Below are positions 1 through 8,430 of a stretch of DNA of 64,000 nucleotides, in pieces; the first letter of the stretch is position 1; the number at the start of each line of letters is the position of its first letter. The DNA lies in assembly GCA_034436155.1 (NCBI GenBank), contig DAOTVP010000090.1:1-64000 (forward strand), read 5' to 3'. The position numbers and the translations under genes are program-made. The DNA is from GCA-2794515 sp034436155. Lineage in GTDB: Bacteria > Chloroflexota > Anaerolineae > Aggregatilineales > Phototrophicaceae. Below the pieces are notes generated by a model. It ran no database searches, had not been told where the DNA came from, and saw only the letters and a list, made by a program, of their open reading frames with translations.

Positions 1-32
1 CCTACCACCGCCAAAATTTTCGTGACTCGTAC

Positions 33-55
33 GGGACGATTACGTATATCGTCCC
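33..55. repeat. Intergenic hairpin, GGGACGAT family
   Basis: Perfect 8-bp inverted repeat GGGACGAT / ATCGTCCC around a 7-nt loop, just downstream of the M23 lipoprotein stop codon. The same arms recur at 47642 and 59077. There is no T-tract, so it is not an ordinary intrinsic terminator. Confidence 0.8.
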
Positions 56-85
56 TAATGTTTCACATCCATCCCAATTTTCTCA

Positions 86-1186
86 TCACGGCACAGGTGT
101 ACTTCCAGGGATAAATCGTTCCCCGCGTGGGATTTGAATATCCACCCAAACGGCATTATCGGCGGTGATGGTGATATTTTGGCGGAACAACACCCGTCCA
201 AATAACGTGCTGACGAAAATTTCGTATTCACCCGTCCGCAATTCACCGCGTGTAAAATTTTCACCCCACGCTTCGGCACTATTGACTCTATCACCCGCGT
301 AGGTATAGGCATAATATTCGATGGTATTATCTGCACCTGCCCGCCGTAAGCGCACAGGGATATTTTGCATGTAATTCCCCTCAAAATCGGTCACACGTCC
401 GACAACCATCCCCGTACCTGCTTTGGGGAAGATGTATAAATCGGGGTTGCGTGTCAAAAGGTAATCATACGGGTCATCCCCAACCCGAATTTCGAGGTGC
501 AGATGAGCGCCATAGGCGATACCCGCCGCCCCAACCACGCCGATTCTATCACCCGTCTGGACTTGTTGCCCCGCGAACACCTCAATGCGATCTAAATGCC
601 CGTATAAGCTATAGGTCGGTTGCCATGCGGGGGGTTGAATCCCATGCGCGATGATAATCACATTGCCATAATAATTATAGCTGGGTCCGACCAGCGTGGT
701 GAAATCATCACCCGCATAAATCACTTCGCCCGCGCCGATTGCTAAAACGGGTGTGCCTCTGGGATTGGCGAAATCTGCCCCTAGATGCACCTCTAAATTG
801 CCGAGTTGCGTATCACCATAGGCATACGTGCGGTCGAGTTCATCACTACCCCCAACACCCGATGGAATCGGACGGGCGAATAAATAATGATCGGTGAACA
901 GTTGCGGGGTCGGCGTAAATGTGGGTGTAAAAGTTGACGTTGGAGTAAATGTACTGGTCGGTGTGAAGGTCGCTGTCGGTGTAAATGTCGCCGTTGGCGT
1001 GAAGGTCATTGTCGGCGTGAGGGTCGCTGTCGGCGTGGATGTGGGGGTGCGCGTTGGCGCGGCAACGGTGGGCAAATCAGCTAAAATTTGCACCGATTCG
1101 GTCGGTGGCAATGTGATAGGAACAGCTTGCGGGTCATCGGGGCTGGAGCAGGCAGATACAATCATCATAGAAATGAATATCAACAT
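86..1186 (-). CDS. M23-family peptidoglycan endopeptidase-like lipoprotein
   Basis: This is a 366-residue secreted protein of the LytM/M23 zinc metallopeptidase fold, which usually cuts peptidoglycan cross-bridges. The start at 1186 is chosen because it places a lipoprotein signal directly at the N-terminus, with lipobox VSAC and Cys13. Starts further upstream would run through two hairpin repeats and into the preceding gene. A Thr/Pro linker (about residues 45-94) leads to the M23 domain, with ligands His134/Asp138 (HLGAD) and His228-x-His230 (HLHLE). A C-terminal beta-rich region (about 250-366) resembles a carboxypeptidase-regulatory-like domain. All four zinc ligands are present, so the enzyme could be active. 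No strong Shine-Dalgarno is seen before this start, so the exact start is less sure than the function. Confidence 0.88.
   Translation of the reverse strand: MLIFISMMIVSACSSPDDPQAVPITLPPTESVQILADLPTVAAPTRTPTSTPTATLTPTMTFTPTATFTPTATFTPTSTFTPTSTFTPTFTPTPQLFTDHYLFARPIPSGVGGSDELDRTYAYGDTQLGNLEVHLGADFANPRGTPVLAIGAGEVIYAGDDFTTLVGPSYNYYGNVIIIAHGIQPPAWQPTYSLYGHLDRIEVFAGQQVQTGDRIGVVGAAGIAYGAHLHLEIRVGDDPYDYLLTRNPDLYIFPKAGTGMVVGRVTDFEGNYMQNIPVRLRRAGADNTIEYYAYTYAGDRVNSAEAWGENFTRGELRTGEYEIFVSTLFGRVLFRQNITITADNAVWVDIQIPRGERFIPGSTPVP
905..1056 (-). repeat. Degenerate tandem repeat encoding a Thr/Pro linker
   Basis: About eight 18-nt units encode TFTPTx-type hexapeptides in the M23 lipoprotein. This is a low-complexity linker between membrane anchor and catalytic domain, a style common in Chloroflexota surface proteins. 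Recombination between units probably changes its length. Confidence 0.75.
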
Positions 1187-1211
1187 TAAAAATTTGGAGA
1201 GGTGATTATTC

Positions 1212-1241
1212 GGGCGGATATACGCTGACGCTAATCCGCCC
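1212..1241. repeat. Intergenic hairpin, GGGCGGAT variant
   Basis: Arms GGGCGGAT / ATCCGCCC form a perfect 8-bp stem with further pairing inside, followed by CTACA as in other family members. It lies between the formimidoyltransferase and M23 genes. Confidence 0.75.
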
Positions 1242-1265
1242 CTACAATCCGTACCCATATTGTCC

Positions 1266-1301
1266 TGGCGGATTAGAGGCTTTAGCCGCATATATCCGCC
1301 A
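1266..1301. repeat. Intergenic hairpin, TGGCGGAT variant
   Basis: Arms TGGCGGAT / ATCCGCCA form a perfect 8-bp stem with an inner GGC/GCC stem. It sits 24 bp from the hairpin at 1212 and forms a tandem pair with it. Confidence 0.75.
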
Positions 1302-1343
1302 CAAAAAATATCACGAATACCAATCGACATCCTACGCAACGCA

Positions 1344-2264
1344 TCATTCAAATACAATTTCACGATAATCTCCTGTGACATCGCCCACGCGGGTCTCTAA
1401 TAAACGGGATGCCGTTTCGGTGGGCAATCCTAAATACATCAGGGCGCTGTGAATCAATGCCGATTGAGGGATAAGACCCACCAATTCGGTATGTGTAACT
1501 ATCGCGCCGTGTTTTTTTGCCTCCTCGCGCACCGCCTCTAAAATCGTATGGAGAGGTGTTTTGCGAAAATCGGTGATATTCATCGAAACTTGCGCCCGCC
1601 CATGTACCAATAAACCAAGCGCCTTTAGATACGGCAATCCCCCACCCGATTCGCGCACTACAGAAGCAATCGCTTTGGCAATCTCGACATTATCCGTATC
1701 CAGATAGGCATTAAAGGCGATGAGCGGGTCGCGTGCGCCAATCGTCACCGCCCCCGCCGAACTGAGTATCGGCTCGCCTAAATCGGGCAAGCGCGTGGGG
1801 TCAGTTTGGATGGTGGATTTGAGTTGTTCATACGGATGACGGCGGACTTCTGCTAAATTGCGCCGTGCGGGGATTTTTGCCGCGTATTCATAAAAATACA
1901 CAGGTAAATTCAATTCATCCGCCACGCGCACACCCAAACGATGGGCAATCTGCACACAATCGGTCATGGTCGCACCACGCAACGGCACAAACGGGACGAC
2001 ATCCGCCGCCCCAATACGCGGATGCACGCCATCATGCTCATCCAAACGGATATGCTTTTTCGCCTCCGCGATGCCCCAAAACGCGCCATCCTCAACCGCC
2101 GATGGTGTGCCAATGAATGTCACCACCGTGCGATTATGGTCGGTATCACTGCTCACATCCAAAATATGCACATCCGCTTGACGAATTGCCGATACAATCG
2201 CGTCAATCACCCATTTTCGCCGTCCCTCACTAAAATTGGGGATACATTCCACCAATAACGACAT
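1344..2264 (-). CDS. ftcD: Glutamate formimidoyltransferase
   Basis: This 306-residue protein matches the formiminotransferase domain along its length. It has the characteristic N-terminus VECIPNFSEGR, the HDGVHPRIGAADVVPF region around residues 77-94, and the paired N- and C-terminal subdomains. The enzyme moves the formimino group from N-formimino-L-glutamate to tetrahydrofolate, feeding histidine-derived carbon into the folate pool. The cyclodeaminase domain of the bifunctional eukaryotic enzyme is absent, so this is the stand-alone bacterial form. It starts 3 nt after the SH3b gene stop. No histidine-degradation genes lie next to it, so the pathway role is inferred from the family only. 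Confidence 0.93.
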   Translation of the reverse strand: MSLLVECIPNFSEGRRKWVIDAIVSAIRQADVHILDVSSDTDHNRTVVTFIGTPSAVEDGAFWGIAEAKKHIRLDEHDGVHPRIGAADVVPFVPLRGATMTDCVQIAHRLGVRVADELNLPVYFYEYAAKIPARRNLAEVRRHPYEQLKSTIQTDPTRLPDLGEPILSSAGAVTIGARDPLIAFNAYLDTDNVEIAKAIASVVRESGGGLPYLKALGLLVHGRAQVSMNITDFRKTPLHTILEAVREEAKKHGAIVTHTELVGLIPQSALIHSALMYLGLPTETASRLLETRVGDVTGDYREIVFE

Positions 2265-2267
2265 GTG

Positions 2268-3920
2268 TTAATCCTCTTGAATCGGGCTTTGCGCTAATTT
2301 TTGCAACACCCGTTCATCCACTTCTAGCCCATTATAACGATCATACATGGCGATATTGGCTAATTTATCCACCGCATAGCGCCAGCGTTTTGCGCCTGTC
2401 TCACGCAATAACGAGCGACAATTATCGCACCGAATGGTACGACGCGGGCGCGGGATGCCTAAAATACGGACGGTGCGCGTCTCGACTTCAAGGTTTCCGA
2501 CACGGCATACCGGACATTTTTCGATGATAAATCCTTTGGCGTATCGGTCTACGGCGGATTGTCCGCGCCATACCAACAATACGTACATCAGAATGATGAA
2601 TAATGCGATGCCCGCCAAAATCGCCTCTAATGGGATGTTTGCTGATGGGGCAGGCGCTTCATCAACCGTGATAGATGTGAGCGGGTTCTCGGTTGGATTT
2701 TGAGCAACAATCACTTCGGATGTGGCTTCGGGTGTCGGTGTTTCTGATGCCAACAACAAGCCAATCACCTCTGTGCCAACGACAGACGGGGGTTGTGTTT
2801 CATTGATGGCTGTTGCCTGCCCCGATAACGTGGGTGTTTCGATGGGAATATCGGTATTGGTTGGGGTGGACGGCAATAATGCCGTGCGTACAGGCGTTTC
2901 TGTATTGACCACCAACGGCATCTCTGCAGTTGTCTCTATTGTCAGCGCTTCAGTGGGAGTATCGGTATTCGTCATCGTTGGCGATGGTGTTTCCGTTGGA
3001 CTATCAGTATTGGTCGCCGTTGGCGATGGCGTTTCGGTGGGAATACCGGTATTCGTCACCGTTGGGGACGGTGTTTCTGTCGGTATATCGGTATTCGTTG
3101 CCGTTGAGCTAGGTGTAATAGTCGGCGTGCTGGTATTCGTAGCCGTTGCCGTTGGGGTAACGGTTGCTGTCTCGGTAGCGGTTGCTGTTGGGGTGGGGCT
3201 GGGCGTATAGGACGGGGTAAATGTTAATGTTGGCGTGAGCGCATCATCGAATAAAATCGGCAATTCAGATACATCGACCGTCCACAGGACGACATTCCGC
3301 GCCACCCAACCAAATCCGTCAATTACTCGTGTCGGGGCGGTATCATCCTCATCATTTCTTTGATTAAACGAAAAACGAATGAGTACCCATGTACCTGTTT
3401 CATCTATATTCACGGGTTCGACAACATCACCCGGTCGCAAAATGCCCAACGGGGTGAAACTCAATCCTGGTCCCGTGCGAACATATACATTCACACGCGC
3501 AATCACATAACTGCCAACAGGCGTTAATGTGACCAAGCGCGGAGTTGCGGATGGTGTGCGTGGGGCGGGCGTTGGCGTTAAACTATCGGCAGTCAAAATC
3601 GGCAAGGCATCAATATTTTCGACCCAAACGGCTAAATCGCGCCGTATCCAACCAAAGCTATTGGCATACTCCACCAAGACCCAATTGCCTGATTCATCTC
3701 GATTATAGGGTGTGAGGGGTGCATTTCTGAGCAATGTGCCAATCGAGAGCGAAGTCTCGGATGGCGCGGCACGCACCCGCGCCGCTTCTACGATGATATA
3801 ACTATAATTTAGGGTAGGTGTTGCTTCTTCTTGGGCGATGATGCCGTTGTTTGAGGTGACGAACACCCCTATAAGGGCGCAGATAAAAATGCCGATAATA
3901 AGCCAATGAATACGTTTCAC
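2268..3920 (-). CDS. Membrane protein: tandem SH3b, Thr/Pro linker, TM helix, zinc ribbon
   Basis: This is a 550-residue protein of unknown role. A GTG start at 3920 is preferred because GGAG lies 6 nt upstream and a signal/anchor helix follows at once. The alternative TTG at 3953 overlaps the upstream stop. After the signal, two SH3b-like modules (about 35-95 and 135-205) are followed by a very long Ser/Thr/Pro repeat linker (about 220-390), then a hydrophobic TM helix (about 430-455). The C-terminal tail has two Cys pairs, CPVC and CDNC, that look like a zinc ribbon. The topology would place SH3b outside and the ribbon in the cytoplasm. No catalytic motif is visible; cell-wall binding by the SH3b part is a family-based guess. 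Confidence 0.72.
   Translation of the reverse strand: MKRIHWLIIGIFICALIGVFVTSNNGIIAQEEATPTLNYSYIIVEAARVRAAPSETSLSIGTLLRNAPLTPYNRDESGNWVLVEYANSFGWIRRDLAVWVENIDALPILTADSLTPTPAPRTPSATPRLVTLTPVGSYVIARVNVYVRTGPGLSFTPLGILRPGDVVEPVNIDETGTWVLIRFSFNQRNDEDDTAPTRVIDGFGWVARNVVLWTVDVSELPILFDDALTPTLTFTPSYTPSPTPTATATETATVTPTATATNTSTPTITPSSTATNTDIPTETPSPTVTNTGIPTETPSPTATNTDSPTETPSPTMTNTDTPTEALTIETTAEMPLVVNTETPVRTALLPSTPTNTDIPIETPTLSGQATAINETQPPSVVGTEVIGLLLASETPTPEATSEVIVAQNPTENPLTSITVDEAPAPSANIPLEAILAGIALFIILMYVLLVWRGQSAVDRYAKGFIIEKCPVCRVGNLEVETRTVRILGIPRPRRTIRCDNCRSLLRETGAKRWRYAVDKLANIAMYDRYNGLEVDERVLQKLAQSPIQED
2940..3230 (-). repeat. 42-nt tandem repeats encoding a Ser/Thr/Pro linker
   Basis: About five near-identical 14-residue units (TPSPTxTNTDxPTE type) are preceded by shorter TAT/TPT units inside the SH3b/zinc-ribbon gene. 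Strong nucleotide similarity between units suggests recent expansion. Confidence 0.8.
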
Positions 3921-3949
3921 AAGTTGCTCCGCGTGTTGTATCAGACAAA

Positions 3950-4732
3950 TCAATTCGTTAATGTAAAGCGCAGACGGTCTTCTATCGGTTGGCTATTCGC
4001 AAATAGTTGCACCGACCACTCGCCCGCCGTGAAATCGGTTCGGTCACGTTCTAAAATAAACCAGATACACACCCCATCAAATTCGCGTGGTGTGACCCAT
4101 GTATCTCGTACACGGATTTCTTCACCATAATACCATATGACCGCCAATGGCGACCCCATGGGCAAATTATTCGTCCGCATCACGACATACAATTGCGATA
4201 CATCGGATGAGAATGTGGTATTCACATCAAGCGGGCAATCGGTAGCAGGATCTACCCGACTCGCCACGCCCAAACGGATAAGTTGACCTGTATTGGTTAT
4301 CATGTCGGTGGTATTGCGATTTTCCATCGCATTGATGTTATTCATCATCATATCGGGTGTGGGGGCAATACTCCCCGCCAATGTCGGATTCACATTGCGC
4401 CCAGACATAAATTCGGCATATTTTTCGACATCGCGGTCAGGTTGAGCGATGCCCAATTGTAAAACATGGGTCGGTGTAGACCCAACCGCCAATGTCGCGC
4501 CGATTATTTGATTATAACTGACAATTTGGGCGAGTTCAGTCTCTTTGACGGTGACAGTCTGAACGACTTGGGTACGTTGCAGAAACGAGGCGCTATTCAG
4601 GGTAGCCAGTTCTTCTGCCAACATGACTTCATTGGCGATCACTGTGGCGGTCATATCTTGTGTCGATGCACCAGCGCATCCAACCAAAAAGACAGCACAT
4701 ACACCCAATAACACACTAATTTTTGCGTTCAC
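3950..4732 (-). CDS. Lipoprotein of unknown function
   Basis: This 260-residue protein has a clear lipoprotein signal peptide (lipobox VGCA, Cys19), so it should be anchored outside the membrane. The mature part starts with a predicted helical stretch rich in Ala, Glu and Val (about 25-80), with coiled-coil character, followed by a beta-rich domain containing YYGEEIRVRDTWVTPREFDG near the C-terminus. I do not recognise a family. The SH3b gene downstream starts about 30 nt after its stop, so the two are likely co-transcribed. Upstream lies a divergent promoter region shared with the O-antigen-ligase-like gene. Confidence 0.75.
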   Translation of the reverse strand: MNAKISVLLGVCAVFLVGCAGASTQDMTATVIANEVMLAEELATLNSASFLQRTQVVQTVTVKETELAQIVSYNQIIGATLAVGSTPTHVLQLGIAQPDRDVEKYAEFMSGRNVNPTLAGSIAPTPDMMMNNINAMENRNTTDMITNTGQLIRLGVASRVDPATDCPLDVNTTFSSDVSQLYVVMRTNNLPMGSPLAVIWYYGEEIRVRDTWVTPREFDGVCIWFILERDRTDFTAGEWSVQLFANSQPIEDRLRFTLTN

Positions 4733-4766
4733 AAAACTAATCCTTCACATCCAATTTTTGCAAGTG

Positions 4767-4795
4767 ATAATAGTACCAAAAGAATGGTATATAAT
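4767..4795 (+). promoter_or_regulatory. Candidate promoter for the polysaccharide cluster
   Basis: A perfect TATAAT -10 box at 4790-4795 lies 38 nt before the start at 4834. The best -35 match is poor (TGATAA around 4765). A TACCA / TGGTA dyad (4774-4778 and 4785-4789) overlaps the -10 region and could be an operator. Confidence 0.4.
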
Positions 4796-4833
4796 CAGGA
4801 TTCTATTTTAACTCAAAACGGGATGATTGCCTC

Positions 4834-7071
4834 ATGCGTTCCCAACGATTGACCTTCGTTTTTTTGGCTTTTTATCTGATTTTCATCGGCGGAAGCGCAT
4901 ATTATACCTTCGTATTGCCCATACGCCTATTTCATCATGCCCTGATGACGGTTTTGATGGCGCTGTGGTATTATCGCAAATTTCGCCGTGATGGTCTGCC
5001 CTATACCCCTCTGAACACGCCCCTACTGGCAATGGGCATGGTCTGGGTACTCTCGGCGATGTTCGGACATGAACCACGCAATTCCATCGAGAGTTTATGG
5101 TTTATATTTTTGCACATCACTATTTTTTTTGTGCTGGTGGATTTGTTCCAGCGTGGACGCGGGCGCTTGGTTATCGAAACGCAATTCATCATGGGCGCAG
5201 TGGTCATCTTATTTTCGGTCATCGAAATTGCTTCGTGGTATTTTGGATTGGGCATCACCCCCAATACCCAAATCGGTTGGGCAAGCCTGCAACTTATCCC
5301 CATAGAACCGATTCGCCTCGCATTGGCAATGAATATCAGCACGCTATTGGCGGGATATGTCGCGCCGTTGATTATGCTGGTCATCGGTTGGGCTTTAACT
5401 GTCCGCAGGCGCGATTATCGTCAAGCCCTTTGGATGATTGCGGGGGTATTAATCATCATTTTATTATTGACCTTTTCGCGGGGTGGATTACTCTCGCTTG
5501 GGATTGGACTTGGCGCATTTTTTGCCATGCGAATTTTAGGCGATGATAAACGCGCATCCATCCGAAAATGGCTTATCCCATTAACTATCGTAGGCGGTGT
5601 CGGGGCTGTGTTGATATTCACCATCAGCCAAGCGCGTAGCAGTGGCGATGAGATACGCCTCGATATGTATCGGAGTGCAATCGAAATCACGCTGGATAAC
5701 CCGATTATCGGGGTTGGGGTCGGCAATTATGGGCGCATATTTCGGGAATATCGCACACCCGAATTGGCGCGTGACCGCTTGGCATCTGCCCATAATTTAT
5801 ATCTGAATAGCGCCTCCGAGACCGGATTTTTGGGTGTCGGTGTAGCGATTTGGTTGGCAGGGATATTGTTGATAACGTGGTGGCGCGTTTGGAAGGCGCA
5901 AGAAACACGCGCCCGAAAAATCCGTCATGAAGCCGTCATCGGCGCATTGTTGGGCGTTGCGGCGCATAGCATGGTGGATGTATTCAGCACCACGCCGTTG
6001 GTCTCGCTCATCGTTTTGCTCTTGGCGTATAGCATCGTTGGGCATAAAACCGTTTTATCCGACCAACCCAACGGGTCAAAATTACCGGCTCTGGCGGGGT
6101 TGGTGATTGTCATCGGGTATGGCATATTCTTCTTTCAGACAGACCGTGCCTATATCGCCTATCTGAATAGCTGGCGCGATGACGATCAAGCCCTGATTCA
6201 CGCTCAAACCGCGCAATCGCTCGATCCAGGATTGAATTTATACAGCCTACAAATTGCCAATCTCACAAAAAATGTGGGTGATTATCAACAAGCCCTCGTC
6301 TTAGAACCGACATGGGATGTCGGTTGGATGAATCTCGCCTATTTATACGAACAAGGCGGTGATTATGATAAGGCATTAGAGGCACTATTCACCGCCAAAG
6401 CGATTAATCCTAACACACTCGTGAATTTCAATATCGCCCGACTCGGCGAGATGTATGGTGTGTTGGATGACGAAACCATCATCGAACATTACACATTGGG
6501 GGTTCGATTTTTGATTGGTGAGAAGGGTTATTTACCTCCATCTGAATTTTGGTCTGAGACAGATTTACGCCGTGAAGCCGTACGCCGATACATCGAAATT
6601 TATAAAGCCAGCCAACTATTATCGGTCTATCCATTGGTGACGCACTATTTTCCTGATGAGCGCGAGAATTTTGTACCCCAAAATCCACAAACTGCGCCTG
6701 AATGGTGGGTGGTGGGGGAATATGCCCTATCGGTTGAAAAGAATCCGCAGAAGGCAATTGAGGCGTTTTCGCGGGCAATCGCTATTAACCCACGCGAAGG
6801 CGATTATTATGCAGGACGCGCACGGGCGAGATTGGCGCTCGGCGAAGATGTGACTCGTGACCTGAATTACGCCACGTTGCTCATCACCCAATACGAATCG
6901 CTCCCGTTATTGCGAGCGATGATTGCAGAACGCGCTGGCGATACCGAAAGTGCCTTGCAATGGCGCGAAATCGCAAATCAGCGCGTGGTGAGTGGTGAAT
7001 TCGCGGGTGTGCTATATCACGGGCGGGTCGGCGCGTTTGATTTGCCCGATGCCATGCTCCCGCCACAATAA
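4834..7071 (+). CDS. O-antigen ligase/polymerase-like membrane protein with C-terminal TPRs
   Basis: This 745-residue protein has an N-terminal half with about ten hydrophobic segments and a Wzy_C/WaaL-type core. The core includes FSRGGLLSL (about 210-220), the loop with NPIIGVGVGNYG (about 289-300), and HNLYLNSASETGFLGVG (about 320-336). The C-terminal half (about 440-740) is soluble, with TPR-like repeats. Members of this superfamily join or polymerise glycans on lipid carriers at the outer face of the membrane. Hydrolase and glycosyltransferase genes follow on the same strand, fitting extracellular polysaccharide assembly. The substrate cannot be read from sequence. IctB-like transporters share the fold, so ligase activity is inferred. 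Confidence 0.82.
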   Translation: MRSQRLTFVFLAFYLIFIGGSAYYTFVLPIRLFHHALMTVLMALWYYRKFRRDGLPYTPLNTPLLAMGMVWVLSAMFGHEPRNSIESLWFIFLHITIFFVLVDLFQRGRGRLVIETQFIMGAVVILFSVIEIASWYFGLGITPNTQIGWASLQLIPIEPIRLALAMNISTLLAGYVAPLIMLVIGWALTVRRRDYRQALWMIAGVLIIILLLTFSRGGLLSLGIGLGAFFAMRILGDDKRASIRKWLIPLTIVGGVGAVLIFTISQARSSGDEIRLDMYRSAIEITLDNPIIGVGVGNYGRIFREYRTPELARDRLASAHNLYLNSASETGFLGVGVAIWLAGILLITWWRVWKAQETRARKIRHEAVIGALLGVAAHSMVDVFSTTPLVSLIVLLLAYSIVGHKTVLSDQPNGSKLPALAGLVIVIGYGIFFFQTDRAYIAYLNSWRDDDQALIHAQTAQSLDPGLNLYSLQIANLTKNVGDYQQALVLEPTWDVGWMNLAYLYEQGGDYDKALEALFTAKAINPNTLVNFNIARLGEMYGVLDDETIIEHYTLGVRFLIGEKGYLPPSEFWSETDLRREAVRRYIEIYKASQLLSVYPLVTHYFPDERENFVPQNPQTAPEWWVVGEYALSVEKNPQKAIEAFSRAIAINPREGDYYAGRARARLALGEDVTRDLNYATLLITQYESLPLLRAMIAERAGDTESALQWREIANQRVVSGEFAGVLYHGRVGAFDLPDAMLPPQ

Positions 7072-7081
7072 AATAGGGGGC

Positions 7082-7109
7082 TTCACATCTGGCGTAAAAA
7101 TTGGTATGA
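7082..7109 (+). promoter_or_regulatory. Candidate promoter of the tRNA-Arg gene
   Basis: TTCACA (7082-7087) and TATGAT (7104-7109) are separated by 16 bp and lie 12 nt before the mature tRNA 5' end. Confidence 0.5.
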
Positions 7110-7121
7110 TAAAGATGTTAT

Positions 7122-7193
7122 GCCCCCATAGCTCAGTGGATAGAGCGTTGCCCTCCGGAGGCAGAAGCCCAAGTTCGAGTCTTGGTGGGGGCA
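7122..7193 (+). tRNA. tRNA-Arg (anticodon CCG)
   Basis: A complete 72-nt cloverleaf. The acceptor GCCCCCA pairs with TGGGGGC. The D-stem is GCTC/GAGC and the anticodon stem TTGCC/GGCAG. The loop is CTCCGGA (anticodon CCG, reading CGG). The T-arm is CCAAG-TTCGAGT-CTTGG and the discriminator base is A. The CCA end is not encoded. It stands alone between protein genes and has its own promoter-like and terminator sequences. Confidence 0.97.
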
Positions 7194-7201
7194 AAAAAAT
7201 T

Positions 7202-7223
7202 AAGCGCCCAACGGCGCTTTTTT
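7202..7223 (+). terminator. Intrinsic terminator after tRNA-Arg
   Basis: Stem AAGCGCC / GGCGCTT (7 bp) with a CAAC loop, running into six T residues, 8 nt after the tRNA. A textbook Rho-independent terminator. Confidence 0.92.
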
Positions 7224-7272
7224 GATTCTTATCCGTTGCCAATTGAGATAAACACGATTATCATCATCCGCT

Positions 7273-8430
7273 ATGATGAACTTACGGAGCGTTTTCGCAA
7301 CCCTAATCCGCCAATGGCGTTGGATAGTACGCGGGGTTATCCTCATCGTGGTGCTATCACAACTCAGTGCGCCACGCCTGCGTGTGATGCTCGAAAACCC
7401 ACCCCGACAGGTCATCACCGATAAACCTAAAGTGTGTGTGCATACCGATTTAATCCATGAACCACCCGAATCATCCATTCAGATGAGCCTGCAACTCATC
7501 CGCGAGATGGGCGCACCGACCATTGTCGAATTTTTCCCGTGGGCATACATTGAACGCACACCTGATGTGTATGATTGGGGACAACCAGACCTCATCCTCA
7601 AACATGCCGAAAATCAGGGGGTGAAAATCATCGCCCGAATGGGACTCGTCCCCGATTGGGCGCGTCCGAAAGATACCACCTTTAATTATATAGATGAAGA
7701 CGGATTGCCCCATTTCGCCGAATTCGTTGCCGATTTTGCGGCGCGTTACGCGGGCAGAATTGACCATATCATCATCTGGAATGAGCCGAATTTGGCGTTT
7801 GAATGGGGATTTTTGTCCACCGACCCGAAACGGTATGTGGATATGTTGCAGATGGTTTACGAACCACTCCATCAAGCCAACCCGAATATCACCATTTTGG
7901 CGGGTGCGCTTGCGCCAACACTAGAACCCGTAGGCAGTCCCAACGGGTTAAATGATTTGCTCTATCTACAAGGCATGTATGAACTGGGCGCAAAAGATTA
8001 CTTCGATGCGCTCGCCATCCATACCTACGGCTTCACGACCCCACCCGATGCCTCACCCAACCCGCGCCAACTCAATTTTCGGCGGGCGGAATTATTGCGC
8101 GAGGTGATGATCGAATATGGTGACGAAAATAAGCCTGTTTATATCACCGAAAGCGGTTGGAACGATAACCCGCGTTGGACGCAAGGCGTAAGACCATCTC
8201 AACGTATCGCCTATACCCTATCGGCGTTTCAGATTGTCGAAAATTGGGATTGGGCAGAAACGCTATGCTTGTGGATATTTCGGCATCCGATACCACGCAA
8301 TACCCACCGCGATAATTTCACCTTGGTCACGCCGTTTTTTCAAATCAAGCCGATTTATTATGCGATACAAGCCTACGCCCGCGGGTTTGATACCGAGAGG
8401 ATATTATGGCTCGATCCACCCGAAGAATAA
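7273..8430 (+). CDS. Glycoside hydrolase, clan GH-A (beta/alpha)8 barrel
   Basis: This 385-residue protein has an N-terminal signal/anchor helix (about 17-32) and a retaining glycosidase barrel. IIIWNEPN (Glu171, acid/base) and YITESGW (Glu293, nucleophile) are the paired catalytic glutamates expected of clan GH-A. WAYIERTPDVYDW and IIARMGLVPDWA resemble the GH39/GH5-type cellulase-family hydrolases annotated in glycan clusters. It probably trims or processes the polysaccharide made by the neighbouring glycosyltransferases; the linkage specificity is unknown. Its last 25 nt overlap the start of the solute-binding protein gene, which suggests translational coupling. Confidence 0.85.
   Translation: MMNLRSVFATLIRQWRWIVRGVILIVVLSQLSAPRLRVMLENPPRQVITDKPKVCVHTDLIHEPPESSIQMSLQLIREMGAPTIVEFFPWAYIERTPDVYDWGQPDLILKHAENQGVKIIARMGLVPDWARPKDTTFNYIDEDGLPHFAEFVADFAARYAGRIDHIIIWNEPNLAFEWGFLSTDPKRYVDMLQMVYEPLHQANPNITILAGALAPTLEPVGSPNGLNDLLYLQGMYELGAKDYFDALAIHTYGFTTPPDASPNPRQLNFRRAELLREVMIEYGDENKPVYITESGWNDNPRWTQGVRPSQRIAYTLSAFQIVENWDWAETLCLWIFRHPIPRNTHRDNFTLVTPFFQIKPIYYAIQAYARGFDTERILWLDPPEE

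Noticed and set aside
2722..3210. Plus-strand open frame rich in Val-Gly-Val repeats
   Set aside because: It is the antisense of the Ser/Thr/Pro repeat linker; the repeats explain its openness. The same holds for the frame at 894-1205.
3951..3953. TTG start for the SH3b/zinc-ribbon gene overlapping the upstream stop
   Set aside because: The GTG at 3920 has a good Shine-Dalgarno and gives a proper signal helix; the TTG adds 11 residues with no support.
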